Shown: positions 33,655 through 45,459, counted from the first letter of the stretch. The stretch: DNA of 64,000 bases from Massilia brevitalea (GCF_030711405.1 NZ_JAULSI010000005.1:62001-126000); one strand, 5' to 3'. The notes: generated by a model not told the origin, from the sequence alone. Numbers and translations are program-made.

Positions 33655-34935
33655 TTACCCGGCATTCCGTGCCTTGATGCGCCGGTACTGGCGCGAGACC
33701 ATCCAGCATGCCAGCGCCGCCAGGGCAAAGCCGGCCTGGCCGAGCGCCAGCGCCAGCACCGAATGCGACAGCGCCGGCGCGATCAGCCCGGCGACGATCG
33801 CGCCCAGCAGGGTCGACACGAAGGACTGGCAGGATGCCACGGTGCCGCGGATATGCGGAAACAGGTCCAGCGCCAGCAATGTCGCGCCGGGCGCGATGAT
33901 CGAGCTGCCAAAAGTAAAGAAGAACATCGGCAGCACTGTCCAGGGCAGCGCCGGCGGCAGGAACAGGTGGTAGCCCACGTTGAACGCCACCGCCGCCAGC
34001 ATGAAGGCGAAGCCGGCCCAGATCTGGTACGAGAAGCTCTTCTTGCCGGCCATGCGGTTGGCAGCCATCGACCCGAGGAAGATCCCGCTCACGGTGGGCA
34101 CGAACAGCCAGGCAAAGCCCGACGGCCCCAGGTGCAGCTGCTCGGGCAGCATCACCGGCGAGGCCGTGATGTACAGGAACAGCCCGGCGAAATTCAGCGC
34201 CGTGATCCCGGCCTTCATGAGGAACAGGAAGGAGCCGAAGATGGCGCTGTAGCTGCCCGCCAGGAAGCGCGGATTGAAGGGCTGGCGTTTTTCCTTGGGC
34301 ACGGTTTCCGGCAGGTGCTGCCAGCACATCCAGCCCAGGAAGACCGTGAACACGCACAGCGCCAGGAAGATCGCACGCCAGCCGAGCAGGATCACGATCC
34401 AGCCGCCCAGCACCGGCGCCACCGCCGGCGCGATCGAGAAGATCATCGTCACCATCGACAGCAGGCGCGCCGCCGCCGTATCCGAATACAGGTCGCGGAT
34501 GATGGCGCGCCCCACCACCACGCCCGCCCCCGCCGAGATGCCCTGCATGATGCGGAACACCCACAGGTAATGCACCGAGGACGCCGCCGCGCAGCCGAAG
34601 GTGCCGATGGCGAACACCACCAGCGACACCAGGATCACGTTGCGCCGCCCAAAGGCGTCCGACAGCGCGCCATGCCACAGCACCATGCCGGCAAAGGCCA
34701 GCATGTAGGCGGTCAGGGTCTGCTGCACTTCCAGCGCGGAAGCGTGCAGGTTGGCCTGGATCTGCGGGAAGGCCGGCAGATAGGCATCGATCGAGAACGG
34801 GCCCAGCATCGACAACCCGGCCAGCAACGTGGCCAGGCCGCCGGCGGTCAGCAGCGTGATCTTGTGCGGTTCCGGCAGCGGAACCGGGATCACCGGGTCC
34901 TTGGGCAGTTCGTCGGGTTCGGTGGGTGGCAGCAT
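33655..34935 (-). CDS. Bcr/CflA family multidrug efflux MFS transporter
   Basis: Twelve-helix drug:proton antiporter of the cytoplasmic membrane, 426 residues. The Bcr/CflA features are GPFSIDAYLPAFPQI in the first loop, GALSDAFGRRNVILVSL (motif A), FRIMQGISAGAGVVVGRAIIRDLY in helix 4, and PVLGGWIVILLGWRAIF (motif C region). Family members export bicyclomycin, sulfonamides or chloramphenicol, but the substrate here is unknown. The 26-residue N-terminal tail is Pro-rich. It begins 8 bases after the stop of the THUMP methylase gene on the same strand, so the two are probably cotranscribed. Confidence 0.93.
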   Translation of the reverse strand: MLPPTEPDELPKDPVIPVPLPEPHKITLLTAGGLATLLAGLSMLGPFSIDAYLPAFPQIQANLHASALEVQQTLTAYMLAFAGMVLWHGALSDAFGRRNVILVSLVVFAIGTFGCAAASSVHYLWVFRIMQGISAGAGVVVGRAIIRDLYSDTAAARLLSMVTMIFSIAPAVAPVLGGWIVILLGWRAIFLALCVFTVFLGWMCWQHLPETVPKEKRQPFNPRFLAGSYSAIFGSFLFLMKAGITALNFAGLFLYITASPVMLPEQLHLGPSGFAWLFVPTVSGIFLGSMAANRMAGKKSFSYQIWAGFAFMLAAVAFNVGYHLFLPPALPWTVLPMFFFTFGSSIIAPGATLLALDLFPHIRGTVASCQSFVSTLLGAIVAGLIAPALSHSVLALALGQAGFALAALACWMVSRQYRRIKARNAG

Positions 34936-34942
34936 GGTCTAC

Positions 34943-36160
34943 TTAATTTGCGGTCGGTTCCTGCTTCGGTTTGGCTTCTTCGCGGCGGTTGTAGCCGGCC
35001 ACCATATCGAAGCGGAACAGGCGGCATTCGAGGGCGCCGTTGAAGAACGGGGTCTTGCGTGCTTCCTTCAGGCGCAGCAGCTTGGGCAGCGACAAATCGG
35101 CCGTGAACAGGAACACGGTCCAGCCGGCGAAGCGCTGCTTGAGCGTGGTGCCGAGCGCGGAATAAAAGGAGACGGCCATCTCGTCCTGCGGCACCGTCGA
35201 GTCGCCGCGCACGCCGATCCGCTCGCCGTACGGCGGGTTGGTCAGCAGGATGCCCGGACCCTCGACCGGCGGCGACACGTGCTGGGCTTCGATCTGTTTC
35301 AGCGGCACGGCGAACAGCACGCCGGCAATTTTGAGGTTATGGCGGGTCATGGCGACCATGTCGCCCGAGATGTCGGAGCCGAAGATGCTTGGTTCGCTCG
35401 GCAATGGATTGGCCTTGATCGCAGCCTTCATGTCTTGCCAGGCGTTGCGGTCGAAGTCGGCGAACTTTTCAAAGGCGAAGCGGCGGCGTGCGCCGGGCGG
35501 GATGCCCTGCACCATCTGCGCAGCTTCGACCAGGATCGTGCCCGAACCGCACATCGGGTCAAACAGCGGCGTGCCCGGCTTCCAGCCCGACACGCGCAGC
35601 ATGCCGGCCGCCAGGTTTTCGCGCAGCGGCGCGTCGCCGGTTTCCTCGCGCCAGCCGCGCTTGAACAGCGCCTCGCCCGAAGTGTCGAGGTAGATGATGA
35701 AGTTGCGCGCGTCGAGGAAGCCGACGATGCGCATGTCGGGCTCGCGCGTGTCGACCGACGGACGCTTGTTGAACTGGTCGCGGAAGCGGTCGCAGATCGC
35801 GTCCTTGATCTTCAGGGTCGTGAATTCCAGGCTTTTGAGCGGGGACTTGACGGCGGTGACATCGACGCGGATCGTGTGGTCGACACTGAACCAGTCTTCC
35901 CAGGGCTGCTCGAGCACCAGGTCGTAGATGTCGTTTTCGTTGTTGTAGCTGCGCTGGCCCATGCGCATCAGCACCCGCGAAGCGATGCGCGAGTGCAGGT
36001 TGACGCGGTAGGAGTCGACCAGGGTGCCGGAGCAGTGCACGCCGCCAGGAACCTGGTTGTGGACCTTCAGCGTAGTGCTGTGCTGTTGGGCGATCTCAAG
36101 AAGTTCTTCGGCAAGCGCCGCTTCCATGCCGCGTGGGCAGGGGCAAAAATAGGAGGTCAT
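34943..36160 (-). CDS. THUMP-domain class I SAM-dependent RNA methyltransferase
   Basis: A 405-residue RNA methylase of the RlmL N-half / YpsC type (UPF0020). An N-terminal ferredoxin-like segment (YFCPCPRGMEAALAEELLEI) and THUMP domain (about 45-160) precede the catalytic domain with SAM loop LFDPMCGSGTILVEAA and N6/N2-guanine-type motif LLTNPPYGERIG. Relatives methylate G2445 of 23S rRNA (N2). It lacks the second methylase half of E. coli RlmL, which is usual in this branch. The exact target base is therefore not certain. The REP-like hairpin E lies in its 5' region. Confidence 0.9.
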   Translation of the reverse strand: MTSYFCPCPRGMEAALAEELLEIAQQHSTTLKVHNQVPGGVHCSGTLVDSYRVNLHSRIASRVLMRMGQRSYNNENDIYDLVLEQPWEDWFSVDHTIRVDVTAVKSPLKSLEFTTLKIKDAICDRFRDQFNKRPSVDTREPDMRIVGFLDARNFIIYLDTSGEALFKRGWREETGDAPLRENLAAGMLRVSGWKPGTPLFDPMCGSGTILVEAAQMVQGIPPGARRRFAFEKFADFDRNAWQDMKAAIKANPLPSEPSIFGSDISGDMVAMTRHNLKIAGVLFAVPLKQIEAQHVSPPVEGPGILLTNPPYGERIGVRGDSTVPQDEMAVSFYSALGTTLKQRFAGWTVFLFTADLSLPKLLRLKEARKTPFFNGALECRLFRFDMVAGYNRREEAKPKQEPTAN

Positions 36161-36255
36161 GGGGTACCCTTTGTCCGTTGGTGTTGAAAAAATAATGTGG
36201 CTGGAAGCGCCGGTCGCTTGCAGCCACGATGGTGTTTCGATGTTGTTATTGCGCG

Positions 36256-36280
36256 GTGGTGGGTTCGAGAACCCACGCGG
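36256..36280. repeat. REP-like hairpin, copy E (single unit)
   Basis: A solitary hairpin GTGGGTTC-GA-GAACCCAC followed by GCGGTCAACGCACG, the usual right flank of a left-type unit. The stem sequence differs from all other copies but is a perfect palindrome. It lies upstream of the THUMP methylase gene, between it and hemJ. Confidence 0.6.
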
Positions 36281-36353
36281 TCAACGCACGTATGACATGG
36301 CGCGAACGCCCATCAACGCGCGAATCCGCCGCGCGGATGACCGTCCGTAAAAA

Positions 36354-36779
36354 TTAAAACGGCTTCACGACCACCAGGATCACGATCAGCAGCAGCAGGA
36401 TCACCGGCACTTCATTAAACCAGCGGAACCACGTATGGCTGCGCTTGTTCACGCCGGCCTCGAATTTCTTCAGGATCGAACCACACGCATGATGGTAGCC
36501 GATCGCCAGGACCACCAGCGCCAGTTTCGCGTGCAGCCAACCGCCGCCCTTGATGCCGGCCTCCATCCACAGCCACAACAGCCACAGGCCCAGCAGCAGC
36601 GCCGGGACGGCCAGCATGGTGGTGAAGCGGAACAGGCGGCGCGCCATCAGCAGCAGGCGCGCGGTGGCGACGTTGTTGGTTTCCTGGGCCAGGTTCACGT
36701 AGATGCGCGGCAGGTAGAACAGGCCGGCGAACCAGGAGGCGATGAAGACGATGTGGAAGGCTTTGATCCAGAGGTACAT
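36354..36779 (-). CDS. hemJ: HemJ-type protoporphyrinogen IX oxidase (CopD family)
   Basis: Membrane protein of 141 residues with four hydrophobic helices. MYLWIKAFHIVFIASWFAGLFYLPRIYV carries the conserved His of HemJ at residue 9; LHAKLALV supplies the conserved Lys-helix, and NEVPVILLLLIVILVVVKPF ends the protein. HemJ oxidises protoporphyrinogen IX in bacteria without HemG/HemY. A more general CopD-like annotation is possible. It is transcribed after proA on the same strand with a 21-base gap. Confidence 0.85.
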   Translation of the reverse strand: MYLWIKAFHIVFIASWFAGLFYLPRIYVNLAQETNNVATARLLLMARRLFRFTTMLAVPALLLGLWLLWLWMEAGIKGGGWLHAKLALVVLAIGYHHACGSILKKFEAGVNKRSHTWFRWFNEVPVILLLLIVILVVVKPF

Positions 36780-36800
36780 GCGGTTCCTTGTGTGAGTTTT

Positions 36801-38066
36801 TTAGCTGCGTACTTCGCCGTGGCCGAACACGACGTACTTCAACGAGGTCAGCCCCTCGAGCCCGACCGGGCCGCGCGCGTGCAGCTTGTCGTTCGAGATG
36901 CCGATCTCGGCGCCCAGGCCATACTCGAAGCCGTCGGCAAAGCGGGTCGAGGCGTTCACCATCACCGAGGCCGAATCGACCTCGCGCAGGAAACGCAGCG
37001 CGGCGCTGTAGTCCTCGGTGACGATGGCTTCGGTGTGCTTCGACGAATAGCGGTCGATGTGGTCCATCGCTTCCTCGATGCCGGCCACGACCTTCACGGC
37101 CAGGATCGGGGCCAGGTATTCGGTGCGCCAGTCTTCTTCCACCGCCTCGGCGAGATACGGATAGCCGGCCAGGATGGCGCGGGCCTCTTCATCGGCGCGC
37201 AGCTCGACTTCCTTCGTCTGGTAGAGCGCAGCCAGCTGCGGCAGCACGGCCGGCGCAATCGCGCGCGACACCAGCAGGGTTTCCATCGTGTTGCAGGTGC
37301 CGTAGCGGTGGCACTTGGCATTGAAGGCCACCGGCAGCGCCTTGGCAAGATCGGCCTTGTCGTCGATGTAGACGTGGCAGATGCCGTCCAGGTGCTTGAT
37401 CATCGGCACCGTGGCTTCCTCGATCAGGCGCGCGATCAGGCCCTTGCCGCCGCGCGGCACGATCACGTCGACGTACTGCGGCATGGTGATCAAGGCGCCG
37501 ACGGCGGCGCGGTCGATGGTGTCCACCACCTGCACGGCGTCCAGCGGCAGGCCAGCCTTTTCCAGGCCTTCGGTCACCAGTTTCGCCAGCGCGCGGTTGC
37601 AGTGGATGGCTTCCGAGCCGCCGCGCAGGATCGCCGCATTGCCGCTCTTGATGCACAGGCCCGCCGCATCCACCGTCACGTTCGGACGCGCCTCATAGAT
37701 GATGCCGATGACGCCCAGCGGCACGCGCATCTGGCCCACCTGGATGCCGCTCGGGCGCGACTTCATGTTCGAGATCTCGCCGATCGGATCGGGCAGCGCG
37801 GCGATCTGGCGCAGGCCGTCGACCATGGTGGCAATCGCCGCGGGCGGCAGCGCCAGGCGGTCGAGCAGCGCCGGGGCCAGGCCGCTGGCGCGGGCGGCGT
37901 CGAGGTCGAGCTGGTTCGCGGCGGACAGCGCGGCGGCCTCGCGTTCGATGGCCTCGGCGATCAGGAGCAGCGCGCGGTTGCGCGTCGCCCCATCGGCGCG
38001 CGCCATCGCCCGCGCCGCGGCCCGGGCATTGCGGCCCAGCGTGTGCATGTAGTCGGTGATGTCCAT
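36801..38066 (-). CDS. proA: Glutamate-5-semialdehyde dehydrogenase (gamma-glutamyl phosphate reductase)
   Basis: Second step of proline synthesis: NADPH-dependent reduction of glutamyl 5-phosphate. It has 421 residues, the usual length. The catalytic Cys is in [40 protein letters not shown] and [21 protein letters not shown] are typical. Begins [14 protein letters not shown]. It lies downstream of holA on the same strand, separated by hairpin element F; the holA-proA order is common in Betaproteobacteria. proB is not in the window. Confidence 0.97.
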   Translation of the reverse strand: MDITDYMHTLGRNARAAARAMARADGATRNRALLLIAEAIEREAAALSAANQLDLDAARASGLAPALLDRLALPPAAIATMVDGLRQIAALPDPIGEISNMKSRPSGIQVGQMRVPLGVIGIIYEARPNVTVDAAGLCIKSGNAAILRGGSEAIHCNRALAKLVTEGLEKAGLPLDAVQVVDTIDRAAVGALITMPQYVDVIVPRGGKGLIARLIEEATVPMIKHLDGICHVYIDDKADLAKALPVAFNAKCHRYGTCNTMETLLVSRAIAPAVLPQLAALYQTKEVELRADEEARAILAGYPYLAEAVEEDWRTEYLAPILAVKVVAGIEEAMDHIDRYSSKHTEAIVTEDYSAALRFLREVDSASVMVNASTRFADGFEYGLGAEIGISNDKLHARGPVGLEGLTSLKYVVFGHGEVRS

Positions 38067-38123
38067 CGTGTTGGTTCCCGTGTACGTTCAAACAGCAGGT
38101 GATGTGGTGGTAATGTCAAAACA

Positions 38124-38230
38124 GTAGGGTGGGCGCCCCGTGCCCACGCGTAACGCGTGCGTCGTGTTGGCGTGGATGAGGCCGCGTATGTTCATCGTTC
38201 ACGCGTGGGCACAGGAGCGCCCACCCTACG
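38124..38230. repeat. REP-like inverted hairpin pair, copy F
   Basis: Left unit 38124-38153 and right unit 38199-38230 mirror each other as in copy B, with core GTGGGCGC-ccc-GTGCCCAC. The spacer (GTCGTGTTGGCGTGGATGAG...) matches that of copy B with scattered substitutions, so B and F are recent relatives. It sits between holA and proA, which run in the same direction. Confidence 0.85.
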
Positions 38231-38239
38231 AACTTGACG

Positions 38240-39253
38240 TTACCTGGCCACCCGCAACGCCAACTGCAGCATCGCATCCCACGCATCCCCCGCAAACGCC
38301 CTGGCCCGCAACCCCTTGACCATCTTGTCCACCTGCGCCGCATCCTGCAGCGCCGCTTCCAGGGTCGCCAGCGACACGCGCCGCAGCGCCGGCTCCATCA
38401 TCCGCTCGCGCGGCCCCCAGATCCGGTATTCCTTCAGCAGCGCCCCGAGCGGCCGCCCCTGCGCCATCCCGGACTTCAATTTTAGCAGCGTGCGGATTTC
38501 CTCGGACACCGCCCACAGCACCAGCGGCAGCGCCTCGCCTTCTCCCTTCAGCCCGTCGAGCATGCGCGCCAGGCGCGCCGCATCTCCGCTCAACATGGCC
38601 TCCGACAGCTTGAACACGTCATAGCGCGCCACATTCAGCACCGCGTCGTGCACCTGCTCGAAACTCAGCTTGCCCGGCTCGTGCAGCAATCCGAGCTTCT
38701 GGATTTCCTGGTGCGCCGCCAGCAAATTACCCTCCACGCGGTCGGCGATGAAGTCCAGGCTCTGGCGGTCCGCGCTCTGCCCTTGCGCACTCAAACGCAT
38801 GCCGATCCAGCCCGGCAGCGCCGCCCGCTCGATGTTCGGGATGTCGATGTACACGGCCACCTGCTGCAGCGTCGTCACCCACGCGGCCTTGGCCGTCTGC
38901 CAGTCCAGCTTGGGCAGCGTGATCAGCGTCAGGTTGTCGGGGCTGAGATCCTTGGCGTAGGCCTGCAGCGCAGCGCTGCCGTCCTTGCCCGGTTTACCGC
39001 CCGGGATGCGCAACTCGATCAGCTTCTTGTCGCCGAACAGCGACAAGGCCTGGTTCGCCGCCAGCAGCTCGCCCCATTTGAAGGTGCGCTCCACCGTCAG
39101 CACGTCGCGCTCGGTATGGCCGGCCGCGCGCGCGGCGCGGCGGATCTTGTCGGCGGCCTCCAGCGCGAGCAGGTGCTCGTCGCTGGTGATCACGTACAGC
39201 GGCGCCAGGCCTTTCGACAGATGGCCTTCGAGCGCCTCAAGCCGCAATTGCAT
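38240..39253 (-). CDS. holA: DNA polymerase III subunit delta
   Basis: Clamp-loader wrench subunit that opens the beta ring, 337 residues. Family features: MQLRLEALEGHLSKGLAPLYVITSDEHLLALEAADKIR at the N-terminus, GKPGKDGSAALQAYAKDL, SLDFIADRVEGNLLAAHQEIQKLGLL, and the C-terminal collar region with DKMVKGLRARAF. It follows lptE by 21 bases in the conserved leuS-lptE-holA operon. Confidence 0.96.
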   Translation of the reverse strand: MQLRLEALEGHLSKGLAPLYVITSDEHLLALEAADKIRRAARAAGHTERDVLTVERTFKWGELLAANQALSLFGDKKLIELRIPGGKPGKDGSAALQAYAKDLSPDNLTLITLPKLDWQTAKAAWVTTLQQVAVYIDIPNIERAALPGWIGMRLSAQGQSADRQSLDFIADRVEGNLLAAHQEIQKLGLLHEPGKLSFEQVHDAVLNVARYDVFKLSEAMLSGDAARLARMLDGLKGEGEALPLVLWAVSEEIRTLLKLKSGMAQGRPLGALLKEYRIWGPRERMMEPALRRVSLATLEAALQDAAQVDKMVKGLRARAFAGDAWDAMLQLALRVAR

Positions 39254-39274
39254 CGTACTGTCCTGCTCCGCGCG

Positions 39275-39787
39275 TCAGGTCTTGATCGCCGCCAGGCGGC
39301 GGATGATCTGCTGCACCAGGTCGGACTGCATGTCGCGGTACAGCAGCGCTTCCTCGCCTTCCTTGGCCAGCACGGCTTCCTCGCTGAACGTGAGGTTGCG
39401 GCGCAGGGTGATCTCGGTCGGCGCCAGGATCAGATTGCCGGCCGTGTCGCGCACCTGGAACACCAGGGTGTAGCTGAGCAGGTACTCGCGCACCCGGCCC
39501 AGGTTGTTCAGCGACAGGACCGCCTTGTTGCGCGCCTCGGAGACAACCTCGAAGCGCGCCTGCGCGGCATCGGCCTTGGGCACGATGATGACGTTGTCGA
39601 TCGCACGCAGGTTGCGTTTCAGCTCGTTGCCGAGCGGCGAAGCATCGCCGAAGCCCAGGTGGATGGTCTGGAACGGCATGTTGTACGAGCCGTTCGAGCC
39701 GCGCAACTGGAAGCCGCAGGCGGCCAGGCTGGACACCAGCAACAGCGCGCACACGGCGCGCATCAGGGAAGGAAAGGATGCGCGCAT
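39275..39787 (-). CDS. lptE: LPS-assembly lipoprotein LptE
   Basis: Outer-membrane lipoprotein (170 residues) that plugs the LptD barrel and delivers LPS to the cell surface. The signal peptide ends in the lipobox LAAC (Cys at residue 24) followed by GFQLRGSNG, the standard start of mature LptE. ITLRRNLTFSEEAVLAKEGEEALLYRDMQSDLVQQIIRRL is the typical C-terminal half. It begins 3 bases after leuS. lptD is at 53592 in this same window. Confidence 0.95.
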   Translation of the reverse strand: MRASFPSLMRAVCALLLVSSLAACGFQLRGSNGSYNMPFQTIHLGFGDASPLGNELKRNLRAIDNVIIVPKADAAQARFEVVSEARNKAVLSLNNLGRVREYLLSYTLVFQVRDTAGNLILAPTEITLRRNLTFSEEAVLAKEGEEALLYRDMQSDLVQQIIRRLAAIKT

Positions 39788-39790
39788 GGG

Positions 39791-42484
<2,694 letters not shown>

Positions 42485-42550
42485 TCATCTTGCACTGCGG
42501 CGTAGCGAGGCAATGCCTTTCCCCGAGCGTGGTCGATCACCCCGGGCAGT

Positions 42551-43243
42551 TCATTTCGCTGCGGCGCAATGGGAGTAATCGGTATCGAACCAGCCCGTCG
42601 GGCGGCAGCGTCCGTCAAGCACCGCCTGTACCCGGACCAGGCGGGCGGCATACGCGACTGGCTCGCGCACGGGGTGATAAGCGTTCGGCGCCTTGATCAT
42701 GGCGACCAGGCCGGCTGTTTCAGCGTTGCTCAGTTGCGCCAGCGGTTTGCCGAAATAGGCCTGGGCCGCTTGCGCCAGGCCGCGCACTTGCTGCCCATCG
42801 TGGCGGCCCATGTAGACCGACTGCACGTACATCGCCAGTTGCCGCTCCTTCGGCAGGCGGGCGTCCAGCACCAGCGCCATCGTGTCGCGGCCGAAGTCGA
42901 TGCGCTTGCAGCAGTCGAAGACGCGGCGATAGAAACCTTGCAGGCTGCCTTGCACGCCGTCCAGGCGCGGGCCTTCCAGGAAGAATTCACGCGCCAGTGC
43001 CGAGGAAATCGTGGCCACGCCCTGCCCTTCGGCCAGGCTCAGGCCGTGGTGGGTATGGAAGGTGGGATCTTCGATGCGCAGCAGGATGTCGGTCTGGCGT
43101 GGGGACAGCGCGGCCGGCGCGGCGCCGCGCGGCCAGCGCGCCAGCAGATCGTCGAACGAAGCGGCGGCCCAGCCGGCGGCAATCGCAAGGTAGAGGGCCA
43201 GCGCCGCGAGCAGCACCAGCATGGCTTTACCCAGGCGCTTCAT
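42551..43243 (-). CDS. GT51-like biosynthetic peptidoglycan transglycosylase, divergent
   Basis: A 230-residue membrane-anchored protein (N-terminal helix about residues 6-28). It resembles the GT51 domain of MtgA: the catalytic Glu region is LRIEDPTFHTHHGLSL, the tail motif is GLAQAAQAYFGKPLAQLSNAETAGLVAMIKAPNAYHP. The central motif, normally GxSTITQQLxK, reads GVATISSALAREFF and has lost both Gln. Lipid II polymerase activity is therefore uncertain. Its ATG overlaps the stop of the 71-residue upstream gene as ATGA. Confidence 0.78.
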   Translation of the reverse strand: MKRLGKAMLVLLAALALYLAIAAGWAAASFDDLLARWPRGAAPAALSPRQTDILLRIEDPTFHTHHGLSLAEGQGVATISSALAREFFLEGPRLDGVQGSLQGFYRRVFDCCKRIDFGRDTMALVLDARLPKERQLAMYVQSVYMGRHDGQQVRGLAQAAQAYFGKPLAQLSNAETAGLVAMIKAPNAYHPVREPVAYAARLVRVQAVLDGRCRPTGWFDTDYSHCAAAK

Positions 43244-43455
43244 GGCGCTTTCGTCACGGTGGGATAGGCGCCCAGAGCGTCGATCTCGCGCAGGAAGCCC
43301 TGCTCGATGTAGGGGAGGATCTTGCCGAACTCGCCCAGCACGCGGGCGCCGAATTCGTCGTGCTCGTGCCAGCGCTCGGCGGGCAGGCCGAAGTAGCTTA
43401 CGGGATGGGCCGGCATGACGTAGTGGGAGATGCGCAGGAGGTCGTCGGCGGTCAT
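43240..43455 (-). CDS. Small hypothetical protein coupled to the GT51-like gene
   Basis: A 71-residue protein beginning MTADDLLRISHYVMPAHPVSYFGLPAERWHEHDEFG. No membrane segment or known motif is seen; it is rich in His and Glu. The stop overlaps the start of the GT51-like gene (ATGA), which supports translation. A longer start (43506) would run into hairpin element G and is less likely. Confidence 0.6.
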   Translation of the reverse strand: MTADDLLRISHYVMPAHPVSYFGLPAERWHEHDEFGARVLGEFGKILPYIEQGFLREIDALGAYPTVTKAP

Positions 43456-43506
43456 GGCGGTCCGGGGTCGTGGAGCTGCGGCTGCCCTGTTATTGGTGTG
43501 CTCCAT

Positions 43507-43550
43507 CCGCGTGGGCACGGAGTGCCTTGCGCGGCCCGGCCCACCGTACG
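43507..43550. repeat. REP-like hairpin, copy G, interrupted
   Basis: A right-type unit CCGCGTGGGCACGGAGTGCC is followed by about 14 extra bases before CCCACCGTACG, the expected other half. It looks like a copy broken by a small insertion or a decayed pair. It lies upstream of the 71-residue gene. Confidence 0.55.
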
Positions 43551-43620
43551 AGACACGTTCCGGGCCGTTTGCAGACAAAAAGCCAGGGTAGTGTTCCGGC
43601 CGTTTGCGGGCAAAAACCTG

Positions 43621-43947
43621 TTAGCGCAGCACCAGCTTCAGGGCCGGTTTTTCGCCGTAGTCTTCGTAGCGCTCGTTGATGCCGCCGACGCAGAAGGCGA
43701 TTTCCTCGAGCAGGTCGGGCAGGCGCGCCTGCAGGGCTGGTCCGTCGGTGATGACGATCTCCAGCACCTCGTTCGGCTTCAGGCGGAAGGCCGTCATGTT
43801 CTCGTCGTCGCGCAGGTAGCTCAGGCAGTCGACCCAGGCGTCGATGGTGTCGGCGTAGGTCTCCGGGAAGCCGAAGGCGCGGCGGCTTTCAAGGTGGAAG
43901 GCCGCTTCGTCGACGATCGCGGCGCCGTTCAGTTGGACGCTGGCCAT
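43621..43947 (-). CDS. Barstar family protein
   Basis: A 108-residue protein of the barstar (ribonuclease inhibitor) fold: VQLNGAAIVDEAAFHLESRRAFGFPETYADTIDAWVDCLSYL matches the barstar pattern of strand, helix and the YGxNLDALWDxL-like binding segment, here YADTIDAWVDCLSYL. Real barstar inhibits barnase; no barnase-type nuclease gene is present within this window, so it is an orphan immunity-type protein or has another role. It starts 1 base before the dapB stop, downstream of dapB on the same strand. Confidence 0.82.
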   Translation of the reverse strand: MASVQLNGAAIVDEAAFHLESRRAFGFPETYADTIDAWVDCLSYLRDDENMTAFRLKPNEVLEIVITDGPALQARLPDLLEEIAFCVGGINERYEDYGEKPALKLVLR

Positions 43948-43948
43948 G

Positions 43949-44758
43949 TCAGCCCTTCAGGCCCAGCACGTCCTGCATGTCGTACAGGCCGTTGGCTTTG
44001 CCGGCGATGAAGCGCGCGCCGCGCAGGGCGCCGTGGGCATAGGTGACGCGGCTGCTGGATTTGTGGGTGATCTCGATGCGCTCGCCGGTGCCGGCGAACA
44101 GCACGGTGTGGTCGCCGACGATGTCGCCGCCGCGCACGGTGGCAAAGCCGATGGTCGACGGGTCGCGCTCGCCGGTCACGCCTTCGCGGCCATACACGGC
44201 GCAGTCCTTCAGGTCGCGGCCCAAAGCGTCGGCAATGACTTCGCCCATCTTGAGGGCGGTGCCGGACGGCGCGTCGACCTTGTGGCGGTGGTGGGCCTCG
44301 ATGATCTCGATGTCGTAGCCTTCGGCGAAGCTTTTCGCCGCCATCTCCAGCAACTTGAGGGTGACGTTCACGCCCACGCTCATGTTCGGCGCGAACACGA
44401 CCGCCACTTTCTCGGCGGCGGTGCGGATCGCTTCCTTGCCGGCGTCGTCGAAGCCGGTGGTGCCGATCACGACCTGGATGCCGTTGGCAGCGCAGTATTC
44501 CAGGTGCTTGAGGGTGCCTTCGGGACGGGTGAAATCGATCAGGCAATCGGCGCCGGCCAGCGCGCGCTCGAATTCGGAGTGGATCACCACGCCGGTCAGC
44601 TGGCCCGAAAAGGCGCCGGCGTCGCTGCCGATGAAGGGCGAACCGGCGACGTCGAGGGCGCCGGACAGGGTGGCGTCGGGAGCGGCGGCGATGGCCTCGA
44701 TCAGCATGCGGCCCATGCGCCCGCTGGCGCCGGCAACCGCGATTTTCAATTGCGTCAT
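43949..44758 (-). CDS. dapB: 4-hydroxy-tetrahydrodipicolinate reductase
   Basis: NAD(P)H-dependent step of lysine and diaminopimelate synthesis, 269 residues. The Rossmann motif is [14 protein letters not shown], the substrate-binding region [20 protein letters not shown] contains the catalytic His and Lys, and FARTHKSSSR-type contacts appear as [16 protein letters not shown]. It follows bamE by 10 bases; bamE-dapB divergent from fur is a common betaproteobacterial order. Confidence 0.97.
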   Translation of the reverse strand: MTQLKIAVAGASGRMGRMLIEAIAAAPDATLSGALDVAGSPFIGSDAGAFSGQLTGVVIHSEFERALAGADCLIDFTRPEGTLKHLEYCAANGIQVVIGTTGFDDAGKEAIRTAAEKVAVVFAPNMSVGVNVTLKLLEMAAKSFAEGYDIEIIEAHHRHKVDAPSGTALKMGEVIADALGRDLKDCAVYGREGVTGERDPSTIGFATVRGGDIVGDHTVLFAGTGERIEITHKSSSRVTYAHGALRGARFIAGKANGLYDMQDVLGLKG

Positions 44759-44768
44759 GACGTACTGG

Positions 44769-45380
44769 TTACTGGATGTTGGAATTGGTCGGCGACGCCG
44801 GCGTCACCGGGGCCACGGCGCGGGTCGGCGCGTTTTTCGTCGGGAACTTGGTCGGGCCGGCGATGCGGTCGATGTACTCGCGCTCGGTCGGCAGGTTGCC
44901 GCCGTCGAAACGCTCGACGACATTGTCCTTGAAGTAGACGGTAACGCGGCTGGTGGTCAGCTCGCCGTCGCCGCGTGCCAGGTAGAACGGGAAATCCCAG
45001 CGGTCGGCGTGGAACATGTCGGCGATCATCGGCGAGCCGAGCAGGAAGCGCACCTGCTCGCGGGTCTGGCCCGGCTTCAGCTGGGCCAGCATTTCCTGCG
45101 ACACGAAGTTGCCCTGCTGGATGTCGGGACGGTAGGGCGAGAAGATCCAGAGGAATTTTTGCAGCTTGCTTGACTGGGTCGTTTGTGCGCCGGAATTTGC
45201 CAGGGCGGCGGCCTTGTCGGCGTCGGCTGTTACGGCTGCCGCGTCGGTGCTCGCCGGTGCAGCAGGCCGGGTCTGGTTACGCCAGGATGCGCAGCCGGAC
45301 AGCAACAGCGTGCATGCGAGGCCCGCGGCGAGCGCAGCCCGGACCTTAAAACTGTGAACAACGGCATCGGTGACACGCAT
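44769..45380 (-). CDS. bamE: Outer membrane protein assembly factor BamE
   Basis: Lipoprotein of the BAM complex, 203 residues. Signal peptide with lipobox LLSGC (Cys at about residue 27), then a low-complexity Ala/Thr linker to about residue 70, and the BamE fold: [51 protein letters not shown]. The C-terminal Pro/Ala tail is longer than in E. coli. Start ATG at 45380 ([11 protein letters not shown]). Divergent from fur. Confidence 0.95.
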   Translation of the reverse strand: MRVTDAVVHSFKVRAALAAGLACTLLLSGCASWRNQTRPAAPASTDAAAVTADADKAAALANSGAQTTQSSKLQKFLWIFSPYRPDIQQGNFVSQEMLAQLKPGQTREQVRFLLGSPMIADMFHADRWDFPFYLARGDGELTTSRVTVYFKDNVVERFDGGNLPTEREYIDRIAGPTKFPTKNAPTRAVAPVTPASPTNSNIQ

Positions 45381-45459
45381 AAGTAACCTCAAAACGTTTA
45401 AGCGGGAGCTTCCAAAACGCTATATCATAAAGCACTCCGCCCATCTACGAGTAACAAAC

